NCBI RefSeq assembly: GCF_002266425.1
Contig: NZ_NPMN01000010.1
Location: 62,001 to 126,000 of the forward strand
Direction: 5' to 3'
Source of the DNA: Tissierella sp. P1
GTDB lineage: Bacteria > Bacillota > Clostridia > Tissierellales > Tissierellaceae
DNA: 64,000 nt
The position numbers were made by a program, and so were the translations under genes. Position 1 is the first letter of the stretch; every line of letters starts with the position of its first letter. The notes under the pieces were generated by a model. The model was given only the letters and a program-made list of their open reading frames with translations. It was not told the origin of the DNA and did no database searches. Positions 48,818 to 58,603 of the stretch are shown here, piece after piece.

Positions 48818-49866
48818 ATGGAGCATGGAGGAGATTTATTATCCTATGAAAAGTATTATGATGGAGAATTAATAGATTATAGTAGTAATATAAATCCATT
48901 GGGACCACCTAAAGGATTAGAAAAAGCCTTAATAGATGGTTTTAAGAATATTCAATCATATCCAGATATTAAATATAGAAGACTAAAAAAATCTATAGCT
49001 AACTACCTAAGCTGTAGTGAGAATAATACTATAATAGGAAATGGAGCAGTAGAATTAATAGATAATTTTATAATTTTAGCTAATAGAGTATTGGTTTCCA
49101 CCCCTTCTTTTTCGGAATATGAAAAAAGGGCAATCATACATGGAAAAGAAATAATTAGAATTCCATATAATCTTGATTTTACAATAGATATTTTAACTAT
49201 AGGAAACAAAATACAAAAAGGTGATTTAATAATATTGGGGAATCCCAACAATCCTACTGGGCTTAGGATAGATAAAATAGAATTAATAATGTTATACAAT
49301 GTTATTAATAAATCTGGAGCATATTTACTATTAGATGAAGCTTTTTTCGAGTTTTGTCCTATAGATTATGACAGTATAGAATTGTTTAGGCAAACTAATT
49401 ATGAAAATTTAGGGATTATAAGGGCTGCTACAAAATTTTTTGCACTACCTGGGATTAGACTAGGATATGGATGTACATCTACAGAATTGGTAGAAAAAAT
49501 ATCTAAGATAGAACTGCCATGGAGCATAAATTCCTTTGCGGAGGCAGCAGGTAATTTTATATTTAGTGATAAGGGATATATAGAAGAAAGTAAAAGATAT
49601 GTTGAAAAAGAAAGACAATATATGCACCAAGAGTTATCGAAACTTTCTAATATAAAAGTATTTTTGACAGAGACTAATTATATTTTGATTAAATTATTAA
49701 AATGGAATGAAGAATATGTATTTAATTTTTTCTTAAGAGAGGAATAGTCATAAGAAAATGTTCGAGTTTTATAGGACTTAATCATCATTATATTAGAGTT
49801 GCCATAAAGAACAGAGAAAATAATAAGAGACTTATAGAAATCTTTAATGAATTGGAGTGTATGTAA
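48818..49866 (+). CDS. cobD: Threonine-phosphate decarboxylase CobD; single-base deletion near 49743
   Basis: It is read as one 349-residue PLP enzyme of the histidinol-phosphate aminotransferase fold. The N-terminus HGGDLLSYEKYY leads to NPNNPTGL, LLDEAFFEF and the Lys-containing AATKFFALPGIRLGYG. At about 49743 one G is missing (LREE then stop); the next frame gives GIVIRKCSSFIGLNHHYIRVAIKNRENN and ends at 49866, fitting the conserved C-terminus. It decarboxylates L-threonine phosphate to (R)-1-amino-2-propanol phosphate for CbiB. The stop overlaps nothing; cbiA starts on the next base. Confidence 0.85.
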
Positions 49867-51186
49867 ATGAAATCCATAATGATTACAGCTCCGTCTAGCA
49901 ATACTGGAAAGACAACAATTACACTTGGTATTATTAGGGCAGTTAAAAATAGGGGATTAGATGTATCTGCATTCAAAACAGGACCAGATTTCATCGATAC
50001 TAAATATCTGGAACTTGCGTCAGGAAAGAGATCAGGAAACCTTGATATTCACTTAATGGGAAGGAAGGGAATAAGAGAATCCTTATCCATGAATTGTGGA
50101 GAATATGGAATTATAGAAGGTGTTATGGGATATTTTGATGGTATATATAACACCTTTGAAAATTCCAGCTTTGATATATCAAAGGAATTAGATATTCCTG
50201 CAATATTAGTATATAAACCTCAAGGTGAAATGTTTTCAGCTATACCCAAAATGAAAGGTATGGTAGAGTTCCATAGTTCAAAGATAAAGGGGATTATACT
50301 TAATAAGGTTAGTAAGGATATATATCAATTACTAAAGGAAAAAATAGAAGAGTATATAAATATTGAAGTATTAGGATATCTACCTCAAGATACATCCCTA
50401 GAAGTAGAAAGTAGATATCTGGGACTAATGCAAATCTATGAAAATGATGATTGTGAGGAATTAATATCTAAAGCAGCAGAAGCTGTGGAAAAAACAATAG
50501 ATATAGATAGAGTAATTGAATTAGCTAGTTCAGTTGATATTTCCCCCTATGAATATCAGGAGAAAAGAGATATAGAAGTAGCAATAGCCTATGATGAGGC
50601 ATTTAACTTTTATTATAATGAAAATCTAAATTTATTAGAGAATATCTGTAAAGTAAAATATTTTTCTCCAATTAGAGATAAAAATGTTCCAAAGGCAGAC
50701 CTTATATATATTGGCGGGGGATATCCAGAGCTATATAGATATGAACTATCATCAAATATAGATATGATAAGCTCCATAAGAGAAAATGCCTTGAGAGGGA
50801 AAACCATTATAGCTGAGGCTGGAGGACTTATGTACTTGGTATCTTCAATAGAAAATTGTCCTATGTGTAATCTATTTAATGGCAATGCTATTATGACAGA
50901 TAAATTACAGAGATTTGGATATGTGAATATGGAATTAAATCAGGATACTATAATAGGAAGACAAGGTAGCATAATCACTGGAAATGAATACCATCGTTCT
51001 ACAATAGATATAAATGGGGATTCAGTATTTCATATTACAAAGCCAATGAATGATAAAAAAGTTTGGCAGTGTGGATATACCTATAAAAACGTTTTAGCAT
51101 ATTATCAGCATATTAATTTCCTTGGAAATATTGAAAATTTTAATTATCTACTGGATATTGTAGAGAAAATAAGAAAAGAGGGATAA
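49867..51186 (+). CDS. cbiA: Cobyrinate a,c-diamide synthase with altered glutaminase nucleophile (Cys to Ala)
   Basis: The 439-residue protein has the synthetase nucleotide loop APSSNTGKTTI, AFKTGPDFIDTKY, GVMGYFDG, and a C-terminal GATase_3 domain (IGGGYPELYRYE, FGYVNMEL, NEYHRS, and the His region YYQHINF). The family nucleophile motif AECGG is AEAGG here: residue 318 is Ala, codon GCT at 50818-50820. Changing TGT or TGC to GCT needs two substitutions, so a single read error does not explain it. CbiA normally uses glutamine to amidate cobyrinate at a and c. Without the Cys, only ammonia (or another supply) should serve. CbiP in the same window also lacks its glutaminase domain. Confidence 0.9.
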   Translation: MKSIMITAPSSNTGKTTITLGIIRAVKNRGLDVSAFKTGPDFIDTKYLELASGKRSGNLDIHLMGRKGIRESLSMNCGEYGIIEGVMGYFDGIYNTFENSSFDISKELDIPAILVYKPQGEMFSAIPKMKGMVEFHSSKIKGIILNKVSKDIYQLLKEKIEEYINIEVLGYLPQDTSLEVESRYLGLMQIYENDDCEELISKAAEAVEKTIDIDRVIELASSVDISPYEYQEKRDIEVAIAYDEAFNFYYNENLNLLENICKVKYFSPIRDKNVPKADLIYIGGGYPELYRYELSSNIDMISSIRENALRGKTIIAEAGGLMYLVSSIENCPMCNLFNGNAIMTDKLQRFGYVNMELNQDTIIGRQGSIITGNEYHRSTIDINGDSVFHITKPMNDKKVWQCGYTYKNVLAYYQHINFLGNIENFNYLLDIVEKIRKEG

Positions 51187-51188
51187 AA

Positions 51189-51809
51189 TTGTATATTAAA
51201 AACCCTATGGAAATAGAGAATAAAAGTATGGATATTATAGATGAAGTTATGGGAGATACTAATTTCTCAGAAGAAGAAAAGATAATAGCTAAGAGAATGA
51301 TACACACAACTGGAGATTTTGATTATAGGAATATAATTATATTTAAAAATGATTTTATTGGAGAGGCTAAAAAATCTATTTTAGAAAAAGTAACTATATT
51401 TACGGATACTAAAATGGCATATACAGGGATTAATAAATCTGCCTTAGAAAAAGCTGGTTGTGAGCTAAAATGTTATATAGATGATGAGAGAGTATTTTCA
51501 TTATCTAAAGAATTAGGAACTACGAGATCAGCTTGTGCAGTAGACTTAGCTGTTCAAGATGGTATAGATATATTTGTAATAGGCAATGCACCTACTGCAT
51601 TGTTTAGAATACTAGAACTAGTCAAGGAAGGTAAAGCTAATCCACGATTTATAGTAGGAGTGCCTGTAGGGTTTGTTGGGGCAGCAGAGTCTAAGGAATA
51701 TTTAAGAGAATTTGATATACCATCTATATCCACAGTAGGTAATAAAGGTGGAAGTAATGTAGCTGCTTCTATTATTAATGCCTTATTATATATGGTGGTA
51801 GGTAGATGA
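51189..51809 (+). CDS. cbiC: Cobalt-precorrin-8 methylmutase CbiC
   Basis: The 206-residue protein starts at TTG, 6 nt after AGAGGG. It has the catalytic-His motif RMIHTTGDFDY, the segment TDTKMAYTGINK, the SAC-like block LGTTRSACAVDLA and IFVIGNAPTALFRI. It moves the C11 methyl to C12, giving cobyrinate. It overlaps cbiD by 4 bp. Confidence 0.94.
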   Translation: MYIKNPMEIENKSMDIIDEVMGDTNFSEEEKIIAKRMIHTTGDFDYRNIIIFKNDFIGEAKKSILEKVTIFTDTKMAYTGINKSALEKAGCELKCYIDDERVFSLSKELGTTRSACAVDLAVQDGIDIFVIGNAPTALFRILELVKEGKANPRFIVGVPVGFVGAAESKEYLREFDIPSISTVGNKGGSNVAASIINALLYMVVGR

Positions 51810-52882
51810 CTTTAGATTTATATATAATAAAAGAAGGAAAACATCTAAGATGTGGATATACCACAGGATCTTGTGCGACGGGAGCAGCTAAGGCGGCAGC
51901 TACTATGCTTGATACAGGTAAGATAATAAAATATATAGAGATAGATACGCCAGCAAATATTAGATTAAAACTTGAGGTAAATAATCCATCGATTGAAGGG
52001 AATAGAGCAACATGTTCAATCATAAAGGATGCTGGAGATGATCCGGATAATACAGACGGGATAGAAATATATGCAACGGTATCTAAACGAGATGATGGAC
52101 AAATTTTTATAGAAGGTGGTAGGGGGATCGGAAGAATAAAGAGAAAAGGTTTATTTGGAGAAATTGATGAAGCGGCCATTAATCCTGTACCAAGAGAAAT
52201 GATTCAAAAAGAGGTAAAAGAGGTTTCAAATAGTGGATATGATATTTTAATATTTGCACCTCAAGGAGAAGAAATAGGGAAAAAAACTTTTAATAAAAAT
52301 ATTGGCATTGAAGGTGGAATATCTATTATAGGCACAAAAGGGATAGTATATCCAATGTCAGAGGAAGCTCTTGTAAAAACCATATATATGGAAGTGGATA
52401 TGCTGGCTGAAAGTCAGGGGAAAGATAATATAATCTTAGTACCGGGAAATTATGGGGAAAAATTATCAGAAGAATTGGGGCTAAAGGAAGGAAAAGTAAA
52501 GATATCTAACTTTATAGGGGATAGTCTGCTGTATGTATATAACAAAGGTTTTAAGTCTGTGACCTTAATAGGACATATTGGCAAATTTGCAAAGCTATCT
52601 ATAGGTGTTTTCAATACCCATAGTAAAATATGTGATGGAAGAATGGAAGCTTTTATATATTATTTGGCTCTGATGGGAGCACCAATGGAATTACTCAATA
52701 GAGTAAATGATACCATTACGGCAGAAGAAGGATTAAACATATGCATAGACTCTGGTTATGGTGAAGTTATAAGACATATGGAAAAAGGGGCAGAGGATAG
52801 GATTAGGAAATATCTAAAGGATGAAAATTATAAAGTAAAGGTAATCATATATTCCATGGAAAAAGGGGTGGATATATGTTAA
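51806..52882 (+). CDS. cbiD: Cobalt-precorrin-5B C1-methyltransferase CbiD
   Basis: The 358-residue protein begins with the CbiD signature LRCGYTTGSCATGAAKAA, followed by DPDNTDG, GRGIGRIKRKGLFGEIDEAAINPVPR-type motifs and IFAPQGEEIGKKTFNKN. It methylates C1 of cobalt-precorrin-5B, a step with no relative in the aerobic route. It overlaps cbiC by 4 bp and cbiE by 7 bp. Confidence 0.95.
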   Translation: MTLDLYIIKEGKHLRCGYTTGSCATGAAKAAATMLDTGKIIKYIEIDTPANIRLKLEVNNPSIEGNRATCSIIKDAGDDPDNTDGIEIYATVSKRDDGQIFIEGGRGIGRIKRKGLFGEIDEAAINPVPREMIQKEVKEVSNSGYDILIFAPQGEEIGKKTFNKNIGIEGGISIIGTKGIVYPMSEEALVKTIYMEVDMLAESQGKDNIILVPGNYGEKLSEELGLKEGKVKISNFIGDSLLYVYNKGFKSVTLIGHIGKFAKLSIGVFNTHSKICDGRMEAFIYYLALMGAPMELLNRVNDTITAEEGLNICIDSGYGEVIRHMEKGAEDRIRKYLKDENYKVKVIIYSMEKGVDIC

Positions 52883-53472
52883 TTGTAGCAGGAGTAGGAC
52901 CAGGGAATCCAAAGTATTTAACCTATGATGTCAGAACGAAAATAGAAGAAGCAAGGCATATTTTAGCCTTTGGGAGAGTGGTAAATTCCCTTAAAATCAT
53001 TAGGGAGGATATTATAGAAGTAAATAAGGTAGAAGAAATATTAAATTATATAGATGGGAAAAAGGAAATACTATTACTTGCTTCTGGAGATCCAAACTTT
53101 TTTGGAATAGTCGATTTTCTAAAGAAGAAAGGTCTTGATATACAAGAAGTACTACCTGGACTATCTTCATTTCAATATATGATGGGAAAGCTTCAGAAGT
53201 CATGGCAGAATGCAAATTTTTTATCTCTTCATGGAAGAGATGAGAATCTAGAAAATATCAAATCACATAAGCTTAGTATATTGTTAATAGATAAGGAAAA
53301 TACCCCTAATAAGATATCAAAGGAGTTATATGAATTAGACATTAGAGGAAAGATTTATGCAGGATTTAATTTGTCCTATGAGAATGAAAAAATAATTATG
53401 AAAAATATTGGAGAAGAAATAGAAAATATTTCATCTCTTGGAGTGGTGGTAGTTGAAAATGAAATGGATTAA
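52876..53472 (+). CDS. cbiE: Cobalt-precorrin-7 C5-methyltransferase CbiE
   Basis: The 198-residue tetrapyrrole methylase has the SAM-binding start VAGVGPGNPKYLT, the mid motif LLASGDPNFFGI and PGLSSFQYMMGKL. It methylates C5. It starts behind GGGGTGG, overlaps cbiD by 7 bp and cbiT by 14 bp, consistent with the CbiE-CbiT pair that is fused in other organisms as CobL. Confidence 0.93.
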   Translation: MLIVAGVGPGNPKYLTYDVRTKIEEARHILAFGRVVNSLKIIREDIIEVNKVEEILNYIDGKKEILLLASGDPNFFGIVDFLKKKGLDIQEVLPGLSSFQYMMGKLQKSWQNANFLSLHGRDENLENIKSHKLSILLIDKENTPNKISKELYELDIRGKIYAGFNLSYENEKIIMKNIGEEIENISSLGVVVVENEMD

Positions 53473-54013
53473 AGATGAAGAGTTTATAAGAGGCAATATC
53501 CCTATGACTAAGTTCAATATTAGGCTACTTACATTGGGATATTTAGCCATAGAAGAAGGAGATAGATTATTGGATATAGGAGCAGGGACAGGATCTATAT
53601 CTATAGAAGCATCACTTCATGGTGCTAAGGTGTGGGCAATAGAAAGAGAAGTTGAAGGCATAGAATTAATAAGAACAAATAGTGAAAAATTCAACGCAGG
53701 AGTTAATATAATCCATGGACAAGCTCCAGATAGCCTTCCAAATGAGAGCTTTAATAAGTGCTTCATAGGAGGATCTGGAGGAAAACTAGAAGACATATTT
53801 TTGTATCTGCAAAAAAAATTAGAGAATGATGGGATAATATGCGGAAATTTTATAACCTTAAAAAATGTAACTCAGTTCATTCAACTATTAAATAAATATA
53901 ATTACAAAGATATAGAAGTACAATTAATTCAAGTGTCATCTATGGATAAAATAGGACTTTTAAAAGGGCAAAATCCAATTTTTATAGCAAAAGGAGTGAA
54001 GGAGTATGATTAG
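53459..54013 (+). CDS. cbiT: Cobalt-precorrin-6B C15-methyltransferase (decarboxylating) CbiT
   Basis: The 184-residue Rossmann methyltransferase has GNIPMTKFNIRLLTLGYL, the SAM loop LDIGAGTGSISIEA, and FIGGSGGKLEDIF. It methylates C15 and removes the acetate carboxyl at C12. I choose the ATG with GGTGG 9 nt upstream over a TTG 6 bp earlier. It overlaps cbiE and cbiF. Confidence 0.93.
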   Translation: MKWIKDEEFIRGNIPMTKFNIRLLTLGYLAIEEGDRLLDIGAGTGSISIEASLHGAKVWAIEREVEGIELIRTNSEKFNAGVNIIHGQAPDSLPNESFNKCFIGGSGGKLEDIFLYLQKKLENDGIICGNFITLKNVTQFIQLLNKYNYKDIEVQLIQVSSMDKIGLLKGQNPIFIAKGVKEYD

Positions 54014-54761
54014 CTTTGTAGGGGCAGGACCAGGAAATGTTGACTTAATAACAATTAAAGGTAGGAGACTTTTGGAAGAGGCTGATGTAGTCATATATGC
54101 AGGATCATTAGTATCTAAGGAACATTTAGAATTTTGTAAAGAAGAAACTGAATTCCATAATTCAGCTTCAATGACTTTGGAAGAGGTAGTTGAGGTAATA
54201 GAAAGATCTGTAAAAGATAATTTAAAGGTAGTTAGATTGCATACGGGAGATCCTACAATATATGGAGCAATAAGGGAACAAATGGATTTATTAGATGCTA
54301 AAGGTATTTCCTATGAAGTGGTACCAGGTGTTAGTTCCTTTACAGCAGCTTGTGCATCTATTAAGAAAGAGTTTACACTTCCGGATGTAAGTCAAACCAT
54401 AATCTTGACTCGAATAGAGGGACGTACTCCAGTACCAGAAGAAGAAGATTTAGAATCCTTGGCTAAGCATAAAGCTTCAATGGCGATATTTCTGTCAGTA
54501 CAAGAAATAGATAGAGTAGTAGAAAAATTAGTAAAAGGGTATGTAAATGACAATGTACCAGTTGCTATAGTATACAAGGCTACTTGGGAAGATGAAAAAA
54601 TAATATTTGGCACACTTAAGGATATTGAAGAAAAGGTAAAAAAAGAAAACATTAATAAGATGGCTCAAATTTTAGTGGGTAATTTCATAGAAGGTGAATA
54701 TGAAAGGTCAAAGCTATATGACCCAAGTTTTACCCATAAATTCAGGAGTGCATCAAAATGA
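54006..54761 (+). CDS. cbiF: Cobalt-precorrin-4 C11-methyltransferase CbiF
   Basis: The 251-residue methylase starts FVGAGPGNVDLITIKGRRLL and has HTGDPTIYGAIREQ, PGVSSFTAACAS and TRIEGRTPVPEEEDL, the last typical of CbiF/CobM. It methylates C11. It overlaps cbiT by 8 bp and cbiG by 4 bp. Confidence 0.95.
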   Translation: MISFVGAGPGNVDLITIKGRRLLEEADVVIYAGSLVSKEHLEFCKEETEFHNSASMTLEEVVEVIERSVKDNLKVVRLHTGDPTIYGAIREQMDLLDAKGISYEVVPGVSSFTAACASIKKEFTLPDVSQTIILTRIEGRTPVPEEEDLESLAKHKASMAIFLSVQEIDRVVEKLVKGYVNDNVPVAIVYKATWEDEKIIFGTLKDIEEKVKKENINKMAQILVGNFIEGEYERSKLYDPSFTHKFRSASK

Positions 54762-55783
54762 AAATAGCTTGTTTATCATTTACTGAGAATGGAAAAAAAC
54801 TAGGTGATAAACTAAAAAGATTAGATAAAGAAAGTAAATCATATATAATCCACCATTATGCCAATGAAGATATATATGGTGGAATAAAAAACTTATTAAA
54901 TTATGCTTGGAAAGAATATGATGGGTTTGTATTTATTTCATCTACTGGAATAGCCATAAGGATGATAAATCCATATATAAAGCATAAAACAATAGATCCT
55001 GCTGTTGTGGTAGTAGATGACTATGGAAGATTTTCCATATCATTATTGTCAGGACATTTAGGCGGAGCAAATGAATTGTCTAAATGGATAGGAGAAAAGA
55101 TAAATGCAATCCCAGTTATTACTACAGCCTCAGATAATAGGAGAATAGAGTCAATCGATTTATTTGCCCAAAAAAACAACTATTATATAGAAGATATAAA
55201 ATCGGTGACAAAGATTACAGCAATGATGGTAAATGAAAGAACTATTGGATTCTATTCAGAGGATAATGCAATTATAGATTATCCTAATATTATAACTTTA
55301 GAAGATTTAGATTATATACATCCTAATGTAAAAGGAATAATTATAGTTAGTTCACAAAATTTTAAGCTAGAGGACATAGATATTCCAACTACATATTTAA
55401 GGCCAAGAAATATTAATATTGGTATAGGATGTAGGAAAGGAATGGAAGGGGTACGGATTATAGAGGCGATAGAAACAGCTCTTATGGAGATAAATCTATC
55501 TAGTCAAAGTATAAAAGCTATTGGTACAGTTGAAGTAAAAAAAGATGAAGATGGAATTATCGAAGCAGCAAAACATTTCCATTGTCCAATGAAGATATTT
55601 ACTATAGACGAAATACAAAAAGTAGAAGACAAATTTGATAAATCTCAATTTGTTAAAGACACTATAGGTGTTTATTCCGTATCAGAGCCTTCTGCATATT
55701 TACTGGGAGGAAGATTAATCACAAATAAATCAAAACATAATGGGATCACAATATCAATATCGAAGGAGATGAAAAATGGCTAA
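54758..55783 (+). CDS. cbiG: Cobalt-precorrin-5A hydrolase CbiG
   Basis: The 341-residue protein has an N-terminal domain with FISSTGIAIRMINPYIKHK and LLSGHLGGANELSKWI, a middle segment, and the C-terminal CbiG domain NIGIGCRKGMEGVRIIEAIE, ending SVSEPSAYLLGG. It opens the delta-lactone and releases acetaldehyde. Both domains are present and intact. Confidence 0.94.
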   Translation: MKIACLSFTENGKKLGDKLKRLDKESKSYIIHHYANEDIYGGIKNLLNYAWKEYDGFVFISSTGIAIRMINPYIKHKTIDPAVVVVDDYGRFSISLLSGHLGGANELSKWIGEKINAIPVITTASDNRRIESIDLFAQKNNYYIEDIKSVTKITAMMVNERTIGFYSEDNAIIDYPNIITLEDLDYIHPNVKGIIIVSSQNFKLEDIDIPTTYLRPRNINIGIGCRKGMEGVRIIEAIETALMEINLSSQSIKAIGTVEVKKDEDGIIEAAKHFHCPMKIFTIDEIQKVEDKFDKSQFVKDTIGVYSVSEPSAYLLGGRLITNKSKHNGITISISKEMKNG

Positions 55784-56498
55784 ATTATATGTAGTAGGAA
55801 TAGGACCAGGTGGAAGAGAGCATATGACTTATAGAGCGGTAGAAGCAATTAAAGTTAGTGATGTAATAGTAGGATATACACCATATATAGAATATATTGG
55901 AGAATTAGTAGAGGATAAAGAATTATTTTCTACAGGAATGAAGGGTGAAATAGAAAGGTGTAAAGCAGCCATAGATATGGTTAGGAGTGGAAAAAACACA
56001 GCGATTATAAGTACAGGAGATGCAGGACTTTATGGAATGGCGGGACCAATACTTGAATTAGCAGAAGATATAGAGGTGGAAATAATACCGGGAGTGACAG
56101 CATCATTCTCAGCAGCAGCAGAACTAGGATCTCCAATTATGCATGATTATGCTTCTATAAGTTTATCAGATTTACTTACACCTTGGGAAGTAATCGAAAA
56201 TAGATTAGAAAAAGCAGCAGATGCAGATTTTGTTATTGCTATATATAATCCAAAATCAAAGGGAAGAAAAGAACATTTAGAAAAAGCAGTGAATATAATT
56301 TTAAACTATAGAAAAGGAGAAACTCCAGTAGGTATAGTCAAGAATTCTGGTAGAGCAGGCAGAGAAATAATTATCACTACTTTAGATAATATAGACTATA
56401 AAAAGGTGGACATGTTATCAGTACTTATTATAGGAAACTCCAATTCCTATATAAAAAATAATAAAATTATTACACCGAGGGGATATAATATAAAATGA
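55776..56498 (+). CDS. cbiH: Cobalt-factor III C17-methyltransferase CbiH
   Basis: The 240-residue methylase starts LYVVGIGPGGREHMTYRAVEA, with ISTGDAGLYGMAGPILE, PGVTASFSAAAELGSPIMHDY and IYNPKSKGRKEHLEKA, all characteristic. It performs C17 methylation and ring contraction. It overlaps cbiG by 8 bp and cbiJ by 4 bp. Confidence 0.95.
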   Translation: MAKLYVVGIGPGGREHMTYRAVEAIKVSDVIVGYTPYIEYIGELVEDKELFSTGMKGEIERCKAAIDMVRSGKNTAIISTGDAGLYGMAGPILELAEDIEVEIIPGVTASFSAAAELGSPIMHDYASISLSDLLTPWEVIENRLEKAADADFVIAIYNPKSKGRKEHLEKAVNIILNYRKGETPVGIVKNSGRAGREIIITTLDNIDYKKVDMLSVLIIGNSNSYIKNNKIITPRGYNIK

Positions 56499-57256
56499 TT
56501 TGGATAATAGGTGGTACTAGTGAAGCTAGGGAAATAGTAGATAGGATAAAAGATCTAAATAACTACATTGTAACTATAGCCACAGATGGGGGGAAAGAGT
56601 TTGTAAATAGTGACAAGCTACTAGTAGGTAGAATGAGTTATAAGGATATGGTTAAATTCTGTGAAGAAAATAAAATATCACTAATAGTAGATTTAACCCA
56701 TCCCTATGCTAAGATAGTATCAGAAAATGCAAAACAAGTAGCAAAGGATTTAGAAATATATTATATTAGATATATGAGGGACAAGATAGAGCTGAAAATA
56801 AATGCTATTTATTTAAATAGCTATGATGAGGCTTATGATTATTTATCAAAAATTTCAGGGACTGTATTTTTTACAACGGGATCTAAAAATATCGGTGATT
56901 TTGAAAAGGTACGAGACAAGAATAGATTTATCTATAGAATACTTCCAGCTATGGAAAGCATAGAGGAGTGTAAAAAACATAATGTTCATATGAAGGATAT
57001 AGTGGCAGTATTGGGTCCATTTTCTAAAGAATATAATAAGGTTATGCTTGACGAATATAAAGCTAAATATTGTATAATGAAAGATAGTGGACATAAGGGT
57101 GGTACTCTAGAAAAATTACAAGCCTGTGAGGAATTAGGTGTAATACCAATAGTAATAGGGAGAGAAACTGAAAATGGAGTTAAGGATCTAGATTTAATTG
57201 AGAAAATAATCAGAGAAAAAAATAAGGGGGGGAAAATAAATGGAGCATTCATATAG
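56495..57256 (+). CDS. cbiJ: Cobalt-precorrin-6A reductase CbiJ
   Basis: The 253-residue reductase begins IWIIGGTSEAREIVDRI, and has VDLTHPYAKIVSENA, FFTTGSKNIGDFE and the end KDSGHKGGTLEKLQACEELG. It uses a reduced nicotinamide to reduce precorrin-6A. The last 17 bp overlap the Cys-rich protein gene. Confidence 0.93.
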   Translation: MIWIIGGTSEAREIVDRIKDLNNYIVTIATDGGKEFVNSDKLLVGRMSYKDMVKFCEENKISLIVDLTHPYAKIVSENAKQVAKDLEIYYIRYMRDKIELKINAIYLNSYDEAYDYLSKISGTVFFTTGSKNIGDFEKVRDKNRFIYRILPAMESIEECKKHNVHMKDIVAVLGPFSKEYNKVMLDEYKAKYCIMKDSGHKGGTLEKLQACEELGVIPIVIGRETENGVKDLDLIEKIIREKNKGGKINGAFI

Positions 57257-57500
57257 ATTTTACAGGAATACCGCTTGCGACTATTTTCCATGTCATAAAG
57301 TGAATAATGAAGAAGAATTTAATTGCATGTTTTGTTATTGTCCATTATATTTCTTAGAAAATTGTGGTGGCAACCATATAGATAACCGTGGTATAAAAGA
57401 CTGTTCAAACTGCCTTGTACCTCATAAACCAAATGGTTATGATTATATAAATAAGAAGATAATGGAGCATAATGACAAGAAAATTAGAGACAACAAATAG
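57240..57500 (+). CDS. Cysteine-rich small metal-binding-type protein in the cobalamin operon
   Basis: The 86-residue protein has eight Cys (positions 13, 18, 29, 32, 34, 42, 55, 58), arranged C-x4-C, C-x2-C-x-C and C-x2-C, plus several His. It resembles the 'cysteine-rich small domain' family (PF04071). It overlaps cbiJ and ends 17 bp before cobT, so it is made with the pathway enzymes. The pattern suggests Zn or another metal, or an iron-sulfur role. Its function is unknown to me; cobalt handling or a structural role are both guesses. Confidence 0.8.
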   Translation: MEHSYRFYRNTACDYFPCHKVNNEEEFNCMFCYCPLYFLENCGGNHIDNRGIKDCSNCLVPHKPNGYDYINKKIMEHNDKKIRDNK

Positions 57501-57516
57501 GAAAGGCGGAATACAA

Positions 57517-58589
57517 ATGAATCTATTAAAGGAAACTATAAATTCAATAACACCTCCAAATGAGGAAGCAAAAAAATTAGCAAGGGATAAATGGGATGGC
57601 TTAGTAAAACCTGTTGGTAGTTTAGGTACATTAGAAGAAGCTACTATAAAAATAGCAGGTATGACTGGTAAAGTGGCTAATAAAATAGATAAAAGAGCTA
57701 TAGTTGTAATGTGTGGTGATAATGGAGTAGCAGACGAGGGAGTAAGTTCAGCACCTCAAATTTTTACAAAGGTTTTAACGGAAAGTATGACAAAAGGATT
57801 GACAGGAGTTGCAACTTTAGGTAAATATGCAAATACAGACATTGTTACAGTAAATGTAGGAGTAATAGGAGAAATAGATGATCCGAAGATAATAAATAGA
57901 AAAATTGCAAATGGAACAAAAAACTTTGTAAATGGACCTGCAATGACTTATGAGGAGGCAATTAAATCTATAGAGATAGGTATTGAAATAGGGGATAAAC
58001 TATACGGTGAAGGATATGATATTTTAGGTACTGGAGAAGTTGGTATAGGTAATACTACTACTTCAGCAGCAGTTCTATCAGCTTTGACAAATTTAGATGT
58101 AGATATAACCTGTGGAAAAGGAGCAGGTCTTACAGATGAGCAACATTCCAATAAAAAAGATGTAATAAGAAGAGGAATAGAAATAAATAAGCCTAATAAG
58201 GAAGATCCTATTGATGCAATAGCAAAGGTAGGGGGATTTGATATAGGTGGAATGTGTGGATTGTTTTATCAGCTGCTAAAAACAAAAAGCCTATAGTAGT
58301 AGATGGTTTTATATCTTCGACTGCAGCTCTTTGTGCTGTTAAATTAAATCCTTTAGTTAAAGAATATATAATTCCATCTCATTTATCAAGAGAACCAGGA
58401 GCAAAGTATGTAATGGATGAACTACAATTAAAACCTATGCTGAATCTAGGAATGAGATTAGGAGAAGGAACAGGATGTCCATTGGCATTTCAAATCATAG
58501 AAGCCGGAATGTATACATTGGAACATATGGGAACATTTGAATCATTATCATTAGATGGTGGTGCATTAGTAGATATAAGAGAAGAATAA
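57517..58589 (+). CDS. cobT: Nicotinate-nucleotide--dimethylbenzimidazole phosphoribosyltransferase CobT; single-base deletion near 58264
   Basis: It is read as one 357-residue enzyme starting at the ATG behind GGAAAGGCGG. Motifs: KPVGSLGTLEE, VVMCGDNGVADEGVS, EVGIGNTTTSAA. At the T-run 58262-58266 one T is missing (GMCGLF then the wrong frame); the other frame continues SAAKNKKPIVVDGFISSTAAL and ends with EPGAKYVMDELQLKP, LGEGTG (catalytic Glu). It makes alpha-ribazole phosphate for the lower ligand. The base used (dimethylbenzimidazole or another) is not shown by the sequence. Confidence 0.85.
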
Positions 58590-58603
58590 AAGGTCGTGAT
58601 AAA

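Noticed and set aside
40539..58589. Degeneration of the cobalamin pathway by frameshifts
   Set aside because: The same type of single-base indel also hits argS and murF, so a technical cause is simpler.
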